The notes under the pieces were generated by a model. That model was not told where the DNA came from and did no database searches. It was given only the letters and a program-made list of their open reading frames with translations. A DNA stretch of 64,000 bases from Melitaea cinxia (taxonomy: Eukaryota; Arthropoda; Insecta; Lepidoptera; Nymphalidae). Positions within the stretch are counted from its first letter, which is position 1. Every line of letters starts with the position of its first letter. The position numbers and the translations under genes were made by a program. Shown here in pieces: positions 33,308-45,421 of the stretch. The stretch is taken from NCBI RefSeq assembly GCF_905220565.1, contig NC_059409.1, positions 2,425,501 to 2,489,500 on the forward strand. The letters run 5' to 3'.

Positions 33308-33454
33308 CTAGCTTTTCAACTAGCTTTAAGTATCCTATATTACTTCTAATAACTCCAAGAATATGTGTACAAAATTTTATGATGACCGGTTAAGTGGTTT
33401 TTGCGTGAAAGCGTAACAAACAAACTTACATTCACATTTTAATATAAGTAGGGA
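33308..33454 (-). mobile_element. Short Helitron, family H2, damaged 3' end
   Basis: The 5' end at 33454 reads TCCCTACTTATATTAAAATG. The block CTTTCACGCAAAAACCAC matches the H2 copy at 27273. The 3' hairpin is lost, and CTAG occurs twice (33308 and 33320) within a short duplication CAACTAGCTTT. Confidence 0.65.
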
Positions 33455-33539
33455 TTAGTAGGGATGAAGATGCTTCAAGGTGTTTAGAGTACGTTTTATA
33501 CGTAGGCTGTATATACATAAATATAAAATCTGCGTTGTG

Positions 33540-33720
33540 TGTCAATAGGGTATATGTACAGTCAAACAAAATGTAATTTTACCCGCGTTATTTCCGGGAT
33601 CAAGTCATATTGGGATTTAAAAATAGCCTGGATGTTATTCTAGATCTCCAGTTATCTATGTACTAAGTTTCATTAAAATCGATAAAGTACTTTTTGCGTG
33701 AAAGAGTAACAAATATAATA
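33540..33720 (-). mobile_element. Helitron fragment, family H4
   Basis: TTTACCCGCGTTATTTCCGG, AAAATAGCCTGGATGTTATT and TTTTGCGTGAAAGAGTAAC are characteristic pieces of a Helitron type common in Lepidoptera. It abuts the next Helitron at 33724 with only a few bases between them. Confidence 0.5.
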
Positions 33721-33723
33721 TTA

Positions 33724-35434
33724 CTAGCTGTGCCCGCGGCTTCGCCCGCGTTGAAATCAGTTTGTCACAAAGTTTTCCCGGCAAACTTCCAGTGAAACTC
33801 TCATCAAAATCGGCTTAGCCATTCCGTAAACCTTCCTCTTGAAGCCCTCTCTCCATTGGTGAAACCGCATGAAAATCCGTTCAGTAGATTTTGAGGGAAT
33901 CGATCACATACGCTTTTGGGGACTTTGTTTTATAATACACTAACTATTGCCCGCGACTACGTCCGCGTGGTTATGAAGATATGCATTACCATTAAGATGC
34001 TTAACGCAAATTATTTTTTTATTTCAGTCACTTGAAATGCTTATCACTCTGAGTAACTTTTTTAAAGGCACAATTTAGTATAATTTAATAGTTATTTTTA
34101 TAAAACCTCTCTATACACCACATCAGGCGAACTTATAGCTGCTGTATATGTTTCATACAAACTATCAACCCCAATTAAATCCCCTTAGCGGTGGAATATC
34201 GCAAAATCCGTTCTTAGCGGACGTCTACTAACTATAATCTACCTCCTGCCAAATTTCACCTTGTACATCTTGGGTGGATGGACCATCCAGCGGTTTTTGA
34301 GTTTGAGTATATATATATTACGATGTATTATTTCGACACTTCCTCACAATCTATAGAGCATACATTTTAAATTTCAAGTCTCTTACCTTAATAACATAGG
34401 ACTTTCATACAAACTTCCAACCCCCGTTTTATCCCCTTAAGAGTCGAGTTTCGTAAAATCCGTTCTTGGCGAATGTTTAAGCCCTGTAAGGAAACTATCT
34501 GCAAATTTTCAAGTTTGTAGCTGTTATAGTTTCGGAGATTTCGTGATGAGTGAGTCAACCTACCATACCCCGTTTTAACCCAAAAAGGGAGTTGATTTCT
34601 AAAGATACATTATTTGAACACCTTCTCACCATCTATAGAGCATACATTTTAAATTTCAAGTCTCTTACTTCAAAAACATAGGACTTTCATACAAAGTTCC
34701 AACCCCCGTTTTATCCCCTTAGGGGTCGATTTTCGTAAAATAAGTTCTTAGGGAATGTCTACGTCCTATAAGGAACCTACCTGCCAAATTTCAAGTTTGT
34801 AGCTGTTATAGTTTCGGAGATTTCGTGATGAGTGAGTCAACCTATCATCCCCTGTTTTTACCCCAAAAGGGAGTTGGTTTCTAAAGATACATTATTTGGA
34901 CACCTTTTCATCATTTATAGAGCATACATTTTAAATTTCAAGCCTCTTACTTCTAAAACATAGGACTTTCATACAAACTTCCAACCCCCGTTTTACCCCC
35001 TTAGGGGTAGAGTTTCGTAAAATACATTCTTAACAGTAGTTTACGACCTATAAGGAGTCTACCTGCTAAATTTCAAGTTTGTAAATGTTATAGTTTCGGA
35101 GATTTCGTGATCAGTGAGTCAACCTACCATCCCCCGTTTCAACCCCAAAAGGGAGTTGATTTCTAAAGATACATTATTTGGACGCTTTTTTACCATCTAT
35201 AGAGCTTACATTTTAAATTTCAAGTCTCTTACTTCAAAAACATAGGACTTTCATACAAACTTGCAACCCCCGTTTTACCCCCTTAGGGGTCGAGTTTCGT
35301 AAAATCCGTTCTTAGCGGATGTCGACGTCCTATAAGGAGCCTACCTGCCAAATTTTAAGTTTGTAGGTGTTATAGTTTCGGAGATTTCGTGATGAATGAG
35401 TGACCTTTCGCTTTTATATATATTATATTATAGA
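33724..35434 (-). mobile_element. Non-autonomous Helitron with tandem array, copy 3
   Basis: On the minus strand it starts A|TCTATAATATAATATATATA at 35434 and ends with GCGGGCGAAGCCGCGGGC and CTAG|T at 33727-33724. It carries about four array monomers between 34325 and 35410. The internal junction near 34320 has lost most of the second 5' start. Flanking A and T are as expected for a Helitron target. Confidence 0.88.
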
Positions 35435-36946
35435 TTAGGGATTGTTAAATATGCCCTTTCTTTATTAAAACTGTTACTTTTAAAAGTACAAAATGTGTTG
35501 AACTTTATTTTTTTTTTACAGTACTTTGTATTAACCTAGATTAAAGCTAAAAAAAGCTGCTTAAAAGTGCACGCACACATACATCCACAAATATGAGTTG
35601 AACGAACTACAACAAAATATACAAATTTTTATTTCCAGTCGGAGTTCTTTGTAGTATACTTCAAACAAATACTTCAGTCTAAATTGGGAAAAACAAACGT
35701 GATTTATTATTAACACTTAAAACATTCAAGGGAACACGGTAAAAACGTTAACGTAACATTAAATCGTTGAATAAAGTTGATATTTCCTCGAACTCGACTG
35801 AGAGATATTAGTCTTACTACTCGACTTACAAGTCGTAAATATAAATAAATGGTACCATTCAGCTGGGATCTTTCCTAATCCAGTGGAACGACGAAAATCA
35901 CATTAGATGGGAGACAAATCTTCACTTATGTAAAATATTATTTTACTGAAATTATCATTTTAACGTAGAATGAATTATAAAGTTTTGGAGATGTGAGGAA
36001 TATGGTGTTGAGTCCCTCAACCCCAATCGAAAAGGGAGGATCCTCCAACCAGACGGTTGTTTTGTCTGGTAGGCTTACGCCCGGTTGTGTTGGGATCTTG
36101 TATATATACTTAATCACTTTGAACACTCTGATAGCGCGATGTAGCATACATCAGTTTTCTCTAATTACGTAGTTTGTAGTCGTTCGTATTTCGCCACAAG
36201 GCAAGATGTCGCCACAAGGTAAAAATAATTTTGTTTATATGCAATCTTCAGTGCGCGAGTCCGACTCACACATGGCCGGTTTTCTTATGTTGTAGACAAT
36301 TCTAAAAAAAACTGAAATTTTTGATCTCCCAAATTTTCACTTTCCGGCTCAATATCTCAATAGAGATCAACAGTAAGTGCAAAACTCATGTGACCTTAAT
36401 TTTAGAGCATAAAAAAAGCAACAAAAAAGTATACGAGCACAATACTCGTATCGTAACGTAGAGTCAAGTTATCGAGAATAAACCGGATATAACCCTTTCC
36501 AAGATGGCGCCGAGCGCCTTAGCCAAATCAAGATCGAAAACTTGAAATTAAGCTTGTCTTTCACATGAATTTTCAAATGTATACAATGACTGGACTATCA
36601 GGAAGAAATCCTAGTGCGGGCCGTTGAGTGCGATTATATTGTTATTCTAAAGAAATATTATTATTCTAAAGATTTAATTAAAACAGAGATTTTTAATGGT
36701 TATATGAATAACAATAATGATTATAGCGGGGATCAGAACAGACAGAACACAAGCCCAAACGCCCAAGCCACGATAATGAAACTTGCTACAGCTAGCGTTT
36801 CAGCCAAGTAAAAAGCGCGCAAACGAGTCCTCATAGATTACCTAAAAACACACGCAGTCTCTTTTACATTCACAACATTACTAAACACATACAAAATATT
36901 AACACCTTTATTTAAATTGGCAATGATTTATAAAAATATATAATAA
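35435..36946. other. Spacer between two large Helitrons, no supported gene
   Basis: A 69-codon minus-strand frame at 35938 covers a GC-richer stretch with TCCTCCAACCAGACGG and GTCTGGTAGGCTTACG, a short inverted repeat (CCAGAC/GTCTGG). TCGCCACAAGG is duplicated at 36192 and 36210. No identity could be given. Confidence 0.45.
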
Positions 36947-38154
36947 CTAGCTGTGCCCGCGGCTTCGCCCGCGTTGAAATCAGTTTGTCACAAAGTTTTC
37001 CCAGCAAACTTCCAGTGAAACTCTCATCAAAATCGGCTTAGCCATTCCGTAAACCTTCCTCTTGAAGCCCTCTGTTCATTGGTTAAACCGCATGAAAATC
37101 CGCTTAGTAGATTTTGAGGGAATCAATCACATACGCTTTTAGGAACTTTGTTTTATAATACACTAATTGTTGCCCGCGACTACGTCCGCGTGGTTATGAA
37201 GATATGCATTACTATTAAGATGCTTAACGTAAATTATTTTTTTATTTCATTCACTTGAAATGCTTATTACTCTGAGTAACCTTTTCAAAGGCACAATTTA
37301 GTATAATTTAATAGTTATTTTTATAAAACCTCTCCATACACCACATTTTTAGTTTTATTTTCAGGCTGCAGTATACTTATCAGGCGAACTTATAGCTGCT
37401 GTATATGTTTCATACAAACTATCAGCCCCAATTAAACCCCCTTAGCGGTGGAATATCGCAAAATCCGTTCTTAGCGGATATCTACTAACTACAATCTCAC
37501 ACCCCTGCCAAATTTCATCTTTGTCCATCTTGGATGGATGGACCATCCAGCTGTTTTTGAGTTCTCGTGATGAGTGAGTCAGTGACCTTTCTCTTTTATA
37601 TATATATATAGATAACGATGTATTATTTGGACACTTCCTCACCATCTATAGAGCATACATTTTAAATTTCAAGTTTCTTACTTCAAAACATGGGATTTTC
37701 ACACAAACTTCCAACCCCCGTTTTACCCCCTTAGGGGTCGAATTTCGTAAAATCCATTCTTAGCGAATGTCTACGCCCTATAAGGAGCCTATCTGCCAAA
37801 TTTCAAGTTTTTAGTGTTATAGTTTCGGAGATTTCGTGATGAGTGAGTCAACCTACCATCCCCCGTTTAAACCCCAAAATAGAGTTAATTTCTAAAGATA
37901 CATAATTTGGCCACGTTCTCGCTATCTATAGAGCATACTTTTTAAATTTCAAGTCTCTTACTTCAAAAACATAGGACTTTCATACAAACTTCCAACCCCC
38001 GTTTTACCCTCTTAGGGGTCGAGTTTCGCAAAATCCGTTCTTAGCGGATGTCTACGTCCTATAAGGAGCCTACCTGCCAAATTTCAAGTTTGTAGGTGTT
38101 ATAGTTTCGGAGATTTCGTGATGAGTGACCTTTCGCTTTTATATATATTATAGA
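36947..38154 (-). mobile_element. Non-autonomous Helitron with tandem array, copy 4
   Basis: It starts A|TCTATAATATATATAAAAGC at 38154 and ends with the GC hairpin and CTAG|T at 36950-36947. It has two array monomers. The second 5'-type start A|TCTATATATATATA lies at 37612 and begins the single-copy part. The 67-codon minus-strand frame at 37442 is chance. Confidence 0.9.
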
Positions 38155-41070
38155 TTATCGAACGATATAATAATACTAGCAAACTACAATAATAATAAGT
38201 CATCACGTAGACTATACATTAGACACTGCATAGCCATCATACATGGCTATACATAAGAATCTCACGCTTTTATTTAACGTTACATGAGAAACTTCGTTCC
38301 AAAATTATAAAATGTGTGAAGTAACACTCATAAACGAAGAATTAAAAATTAAATTAGCAGACAGCAGAGTCAATGCCAACCGCGTCAACGGGCGAGTCAA
38401 TAATACCTAGATATGCAACAAGAAATTGACGAACAGAGGAGCATACGAAAAATATGAATCTAGGTTCGAACCTTACAAAATAAAAATGTATATTAATTAC
38501 TTACGTTATTAGTTTTAGCTTAGACATTTAGATATAGTCGAGTCATTCTAAGGAGGATCTGGATTTACTTATCAGTAGCACTATTCCCTGTATAATCACT
38601 ACATTGTCTAAAATGAGAGAAGTTATACGAGCAATCTACGTTCGAATCTAATTAACACATCTGTCTAGCATTTCATTAATCATGCTGCCTTCAGAACTTA
38701 ATCAGGCTTTCATTCCTCGCTTCTCTTGCACCTTTCTTTTATGCTCAATAGAAAGATTATTTTTTTGCAGTACAAAAGATGTTGTCTACGTTTTTATTTT
38801 AACAAATAATATTTACTATTCCTTTTTAGTAATTTAACTTTTGTGATATTTCAGTTTTTATGTTATACATTTTGTACACATTTATGCAACTGGGTAACGT
38901 AAGTATAATGTTTATAGAATTAATGAAAATTCCAATATTCAATATATTTGACGTACTGCACTCCAGATATTGTGTTATAAAATAATACCAGACACATATC
39001 AGTGTGTGTAGTAATGTTTGCTACTGATCTGGGTATTTCGTCTTGTTGATATCCTTAAAGGGACTTATTGAGTGCGTGTACACTCTGCAGTTTGTCAAGT
39101 ATTCACAACCATACTATCTATATACACACTTGGTTAAGAATTTCAGATAAAAGATAACTTCTTTGCTCAGCATTGAGTTACAAGCTGCTTATGTCGTGTT
39201 CCGTTACGCTCTTACGCTCTTACTTTACAACTTACGCTCAATTTTGTTCTCTAAGACAGGACCAATATAACTTTGAAGTAACTCGTCAGATGTAATTGAC
39301 CTTTTAGAAACTTAAACACATATTTGACATTTTAACCCGGCGTCCGCAAAGTTGGGTCGAAATAACCCCGCTGTTTTAAAGTGCTTGTCGAGTGTCGTAC
39401 AGAGCATTAAGTATGATCAAAACCAAACAAATGTAAGTCTTCGAGTAAGTGAGACTTTCGTAAATATTTATTTATTTTATTTTATATTTACAACGAATAC
39501 TGAAAGATTTTTTCCTGTTCAAATGCGGAATTCGAACGCTGTTTATCAAACGTCAGGATTTTTGGTTAACAGGAAAATCCTGACAGGTAATATATTTACT
39601 AAAACCAGAATATACGAAGTAAATGGCAGTACGTTTTATTGCATTGACTAAGAAGCTTTACTTTTACAGCTCCAAGGGACTATCGACCTTAATACTACAC
39701 TACTACTAATTTTAAATTGATATATACAAGCGATTACGAAAAAAGTGTCTTTAGGATAAATAGACAGAAAGAAAAACTCGTATGGAATTTCATTTTTTCC
39801 TCTTTAGTGTAATGTCGTAAATGAAAAGTGTTTTCTTTTTTGCATTTTGCGTTGTTTATACACTCTAAAAAATATATTACACTCACTTTAGCGCGGGCAA
39901 GAAAAATATTGCGACGTAGCTGTACTTCTTTAGTTGAAAGTAATATTCTACTTTTGTTTTCTTCCATATTTAATCATTTCACTGATTCTTGTTGACATGG
40001 ACTAATGTTTTGTTTGAACACTATAATTAGTGTTCAAACGTCAAAACAGGTATACGTTATCCATTTATTATTTATTAATAAAATAGTTAATTTGATGATA
40101 GTGTAATTGGTATAATTTGTTTATTTAATTCTCGCTCGTGCTAATTGTTTGTTTAGGCCATTCAGAACTTTATCTCGCTAAATATATAATATAACACAGT
40201 TATTGTGTATGTATTTTAAGTCTCAGAATCAGCTTTAGAATTGTTACACTACTACTTTTTATGATATATCACGATAAAAAGTGGTGACTCATTTCTATAC
40301 ATAACTCTAAAATATTTATCTAGAAATTCACTGAAATAACATAACATAGTATTAAATGAACAAAAGTAAATACTCTAAAATGAGAAGTGCTGTAATAAAT
40401 ATATACAGTCAGCATTCAAGATAACAATGGATCCCGTCTTCCAAGGGATACAATGAAAAATAAACCGTAATACTAAGTTTATCTCAGAGCGGAATGATTG
40501 TTTTGAAACAATTTTGGGGGGTGTTTGTTTTATGGTCACTGTTTGGTGTGATAAGCGGTTTCTGTTTAGGTCCTCCGCATACTGGATAGGTGGATTTAGG
40601 GAAATTAGGTTTAAGTGGAACGGGGACAGGAAATAAGTAATTAAGTGATTACGTTCTCTCTATATTGTGTCTACTTTATAGTGTGTTATTTGCATGCCTC
40701 AGCTCGTACGAGATTTTATTGGCGTCGTAAAAAATCATACGTAATCTCTTCTTTTGCTCTGAGTGTCTTTTAAATATTTAATTTCACACCTCTAAAACAT
40801 ACGTATGTCACTATAGTAAAATGCTATTGTTTCCAAATTCCTTTGATTTCGAAATTACACGTCGTAGATACCAGTGTGAAAACAATGATAAATTACAATA
40901 TTTAATACAGGATTACAAAAATTACTGAGTTCTTAGCTCTCATTAGTAGAATCGGTCAAAAAAAAATTGTTCTAGTGTTAAATCTAACTTTAACAGTATC
41001 ATGTAGTGACATATCATTAGTGACATACAATTTTACATTTATCTAAGGAAATGTCATAATTGTATCATTA
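38155..41070. other. AT-rich sequence, no supported gene
   Basis: Frames of 99 codons at 39352 and 77 codons (minus) at 39734 are unrecognised. No repeat family match except the hairpin at 40012. Confidence 0.5.
40012..40039. repeat. 12-bp perfect hairpin
   Basis: GTTTGAACACTA, loop TAAT, then the exact complement. Confidence 0.8.
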
Positions 41071-41274
41071 TCTAATATATAAAATTCTCGTGTCGCAGTG
41101 TTTTTAGTTAAACTCCTCCAAAACGGCTTGACCGATTCTCATGAAATTTTGTGTGCATATCGGGTAGGTCTGAGAATCGAACAACATCTATTTTTCATAC
41201 CCCTAAGCTGCAGGGGGGTGGCATTAAGGGGTTAATTAGGTATATAGCAAAACAACGATTGCGGGGTCAGCTAG
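41071..41274 (+). mobile_element. Short Helitron, family H3, 204 bp
   Basis: A|TCTAATATATAAAATTCTCG to GATTGCGGGGTCAG and CTAG|T. It is the better-preserved of two H3 copies and shows the clean A/T target. Confidence 0.88.
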
Positions 41275-43110
41275 TTGTTATATATAATTAATAATTTCGT
41301 GTTTTGCATTATTTGGGAAGAAATACTTGGACTCCAACTTTGTATTTTTGACCTAGTTAAGATATTACAAGTACGTGGTATTTTGTAACACGGTGATAGT
41401 GGTGCTATAAACAATTTAAATTAATCAACTTCTTAAAGAGTTTTGAACGTTCAGTGTAATACGAAATTACTGTTTGCCCTTTCTTTGTTTTATAAGCTAG
41501 TTTTTGAGTTTTATGTATGTTAATATGTTATTTAATTTTTAATTTACAACATACATTAAAATTACTAAGAGAAAAGTCGAATAGGGTAGACAGCGGGTCA
41601 GATGCAAGAACTATCAAACAATTCTGATAACAATGAATCTCTATATTTAGATAGCTGGAGATTGAGAAAGACTACTTGTTTTTTGAAATTTCCTAGATAT
41701 CGAGAATTATGTAGAGAGGAAAGTGAATGAACGATGAAGAACTAAGGAAGAACTAACTGGAAGTTGCAGCTAAATTATTATTTTTTTATGAAACATTACC
41801 TGTATTATATTTTGTTTCTGATCACATATGTGTCAGATTCACAATTTCGAGAATTTATTAATTCTTTGCATAAAACTCTTCTTGTTTCTCTAATTTTTTT
41901 TAAATTATTAAACTCCTAATTTTCAACATTCCCAAAACTATTTCTTAGATTTCGCTGTCCATCTGTCGCCAGATTGTCCACAAGACTTTATTTTCTTAGA
42001 CTTTATTATTCACTTTCATGATAAATAATAAATGTAAGTTAAAGTTAACAGTTAACGAACTCTTTGTGTGGTTAATATGTATCTTCACGATATTTTTAAA
42101 CCCTATGAACCCTATTTTGCACTGCTTAAATTTACTGCTTACAAACTAGATACTTAAGTTTACTCGTAAACCGGAAACATTTATTTTGCTTATCATTGTA
42201 GAAGTCTGTAGAAGGCTTTTTTTTCGTCAAAACTTATGTAGAATACATTTTTCGCTACTTGCTTTTATTTGTTGTCATAAATTGAATGTATTTTAGATAG
42301 TTCCGCAATGTGAGCGTTATTTCATGACTTATTGATTGTTTTCGCGATCTTTGAATTTTTTTGTTTCATAACGTCAGTAAAAAAAACCTATACTTTCGTA
42401 CATAGATAATTCGACTTTTAGACTATTTCTATGACAAAAAATTAGCAGAAACTTCAAATGTAAATGCATACAGTGCTCTACATCGTGGTTAAACTTTATT
42501 TACCTTATAATTTAATGCACACTTGAAACTATTTAACATACATTCACTCGTCTGTTGCTAAGGTAAAACATTTTCGGTGTCAACAAATATAGTTACATGT
42601 TTTTAAAAACACACGAAAAGTACATAAAATGAAAAGAAAACAAACCTAATCCAGACTACCAGAATACGAAGGCTGTCCTACCATTCATAATGATTTCGTG
42701 CAGACGTCTATACAGCAAACATGGGTAAAACTTTATTACTCAAACACTGAATTTTACCATCAAGGCTTAGGCAATTAATATCGTTGGTGTTATAACCCCG
42801 ATACACATAATAAAATCAAGTAAAACGTTATTAACTTGTGTATCGCTGACATTGTCTTGTAAGGCGTTAACTGCGGTATAAAGACGTGATATAATGTAAT
42901 TTATTATGATAATAAAGACGCAAGTCGTCGGTTTCGAAGTGCCTGTAATAAAATGTTAACTGCAGAAGTATGGGTGAACTTGGTCTAATTTTATGTAGAA
43001 CTTATTACTCGGTATGCGTAAATGAATAGGGGAGTCGTGAATAATTTAATAATCTGAACATAAATTAAACATATGTAATAAATTATAAAATAAAAATAAA
43101 CGCCTCACAT
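41275..43110. other. AT-rich sequence, no supported gene
   Basis: No frame above about 60 codons that I can support, and no repeat match. Confidence 0.5.
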
Positions 43111-43114
43111 TCAA

Positions 43115-43325
43115 ACGCTCCCGCGTGGATTAATTCTTGTGTCAGAGATCGTGAAACACACAATACACAATCATAAACGCTGAGACCACGACAACATGTA
43201 TGGTTCATACAAATGTGTATGTGATGACCAAATATACCAGTATGCCATGTGGGAGGATTAAGCCCGCGACCGTCAGCGTAACAGTCACAAGCCAGCGCTG
43301 TGACCGCTGTGCCAAAGCTTCGTCA
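43115..43325 (-). mobile_element. S1-type SINE
   Basis: Minus-strand head at the right end: CTTTGGCACAGCGGTCACAG (A box TGGCACAGCGG) then GACGGTCGCGGGCTTAATCC as a decayed B box. The body is diverged (GTTGTCGTGGTCTCAGCG). Confidence 0.6.
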
Positions 43326-43334
43326 AAATTATAT

Positions 43335-43525
43335 CTGTAACACTTAAGTTAAGCAACTTAATGCCAATGCCAATGACTTTTAGGTAGCAGCCGACTGATA
43401 CATAAATGTATGTATTTAAAAAATTATGTTCATATACAAACATTACACCTAACCTAAGGGGGCAAATTTCATCCACGTTCTTGGAACCGCAAAGCACGCT
43501 ATGCTTACTGCACTAACGGAGTAAT
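43335..43525 (-). mobile_element. S2-type SINE directly next to an S1-type SINE
   Basis: TTAAGCAACTTAATGCC and GTAGCAGCCGACTGATAC match the S2 body. The head lies near 43480-43525 (GTTAGTGCAGTAAGCATAGC on the minus strand). A 70-codon minus-strand frame runs through both SINEs and is not a gene. Confidence 0.5.
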
Positions 43526-43902
43526 TGAATCTGTATTACCTATCTACATATAAAAATTGAGACAAATATCTTCGAGTATTGTAAATAAGTTTAAGTACGG
43601 TCTGACATTGAAATTTCGTGCTAATAACTAAAGAATGAACGGTTAATTTTGACGTTTTCCTATAGTGTAGATACGCCTTTCTGCTCCAACCCTTATAGTG
43701 TGTATGTTTATCATAAGTAAAGGTCGTGGGCTTAAACGAATTTTCGAGTGCTGTAATATGTATATAAAAATTATTTCATAGTCAGGGTTGAAAGAAGACC
43801 ATTGATGTAAAATTTAATGATGCAAATAACTCTAAAACCTAATAGTGTTGTTAGTAGACCACACAAATAAATTTAAATAAGAATATTCTATCTGAATATT
43901 GT

Positions 43903-44148
43903 ATTGGCGCTACGGTCACAGCACTGGTTTGTGGCTGTTGCGTTGGCGGTTGTGGGTTCGCACACGACTAACATTTGTATTGGCCATACAGATGTTTGCC
44001 ATGGTCTAGGTGTTTGTGCAGTCATTGTGAGTCTCACCACCGTGCCTCGGAGAGCACGTTAAGTCGTCGATCCTGGTTGTTATCATGTACACCTGATAGC
44101 GATCGTTATTCATAGTATGCCCAGCGGTGGGATATTACAAGCTGAAGC
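43903..44148 (+). mobile_element. tRNA-derived SINE (family S1), plus strand
   Basis: The head has TTGGCGCTACGGTCACAG and a B-box-like TTGTGGGTTCGCACACGA. The body has GCCATGGTCTAGGTGTTTGT, ACCGTGCCTCGGAGAGCACG and CGATCCTGGTTGTTATCATG. The 3' end is GCCCAGCGGTGGGATATTAC. This is the only plus-strand S1 copy. Confidence 0.8.
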
Positions 44149-44640
44149 GTATCTGAACACAAAAATAAGGAATTTCAACTGTTGTAAGCATGTCATTAAA
44201 AATCTGTACAAGCGGACAAGTTTAAACAAGAATAAAGTACTTTAGTTATCATCACCATTAACAGTAATAACTTCAAAACCAAAAAATATAAAATTTATGG
44301 ATATCATTACAATGAGTAAACAGTTTAATATGAAACTTTAAAAAATTACAATACCTTAAATTTTCCGAAACAAAATAAATCACTCGACTCTAAGGCGAAT
44401 TGGAATGAAAGTTCGTAATTGACAAAGATTAATCGTTTATGCAAAATCGTCTTTTAATCGACCTACGATAGAAACTCCCAACAGCTACACTTATTATTAT
44501 TAATGAGTTTATTAATTTTAATGAGTTTTTTTCTATATTTATGTTGTATGTATGTTGTAAAGAGTTCAATTTTTATTTAATAAAATTGAATTTAACACTG
44601 AATAAATATTGACTTAACACAAACTATTTATAGAAAACAT

Positions 44641-44930
44641 TTTTTTTTATATCACTAGGTTGGCAAACAAGCGTACGGCTCACCTGATGGTAAGCGATTA
44701 CCGTAGCTTATAGACACCTGCAACACCAGAAGCATCGCAAGCGCGTTGCCGACCCAATCTCCAATCCCCCCAGGAGCTCTGGTCACCTTACTCACCAACA
44801 GGAACACAATACTGCTTGAAAACAGTATTATTTTGCTGTGATCTTCTGTAAGGTCAAGGTACTACCTCAGTCGGGCTGCTCCATATTTTGAGCAGGAAAT
44901 TCCTGCTGTGCCCTAACCTCAGTTAAACAA
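44641..44930 (-). repeat. A-family SINE-like repeat, full length
   Basis: It runs from a T run plus ATATCACTAGGTTGGCAAAC to TTTCCTGCTGTGCCCTAACC in the plus-strand reading, with all family blocks present. Confidence 0.85.
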
Positions 44931-45061
44931 TTATTATACTTCTATATATTTTATATAACAACATTTACCACGTTCTGCATATAATATAAACATATACATA
45001 TAAACTAGATATACAATATAAACTACTTACTTTACTTAGCTTCACTTTTGAAAATAATAAT

Positions 45062-45130
45062 CACATAAAATGACGATTTGAAAGTGCTTTTGAAGCCTAT
45101 TTGAATAAAGTAAATTTGATTTTGGTTTCC
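45062..45130 (+). mobile_element. Retroposon 3' end with GATTTT tail
   Basis: AAAATGACGATTTGAAAGTG, CCTATTTGAATAAAG and TTTGATTTTGG match the copy at 24110-24218. Confidence 0.65.
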
Positions 45131-45154
45131 ATGTCAAAAATATTTCTTCACGAT

Positions 45155-45345
45155 TATAAGCATTTATTTATTTATTTTTTATTTATTTTATACTTTATTG
45201 TACATCACAAATATATTACAAACAAAGTATAAAGATAGTTACAGACAGTGTAGTACAGTGGGCGGACTTATGGCTAATTAGCCATTTCTAACCCAGACAT
45301 AAAAAGGAAACTTATTATCTAAATTGGGTATCTAATTGGGTTGGT
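45155..45345 (-). mobile_element. LINE 3' end, family L1-tail
   Basis: On the minus strand: GGGTTAGAAATGGCTAATTA, GTCCGCCCACTGTACTAC, TTGTGATGTACAATAAAGTA and an AAATAAATA tail. It is homologous to 28410-28575. The polyadenylation signal and A-rich tail mark a retroposed end. Confidence 0.7.
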
Positions 45346-45356
45346 GGTGGGTTGGC

Positions 45357-45420
45357 TTTTTTTTATTATAAGTATTAGAATGTACAAATGTCTACATTCT
45401 AATACTTATAATAAAAAAAA
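45357..45420. repeat. 28-bp perfect hairpin
   Basis: The arm 45357-45384 (ending TATTAGAATGTA) is followed by the 8-base loop CAAATGTC and its exact complement at 45393-45420. It is directly followed by an (ATT)n run. Confidence 0.95.
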
Positions 45421-45421
45421 A

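Noticed and set aside
39352..39651. 99-codon plus-strand frame
   Set aside because: No recognisable domain, strong AT-driven composition and no splice or promoter context. Kept as unannotated.
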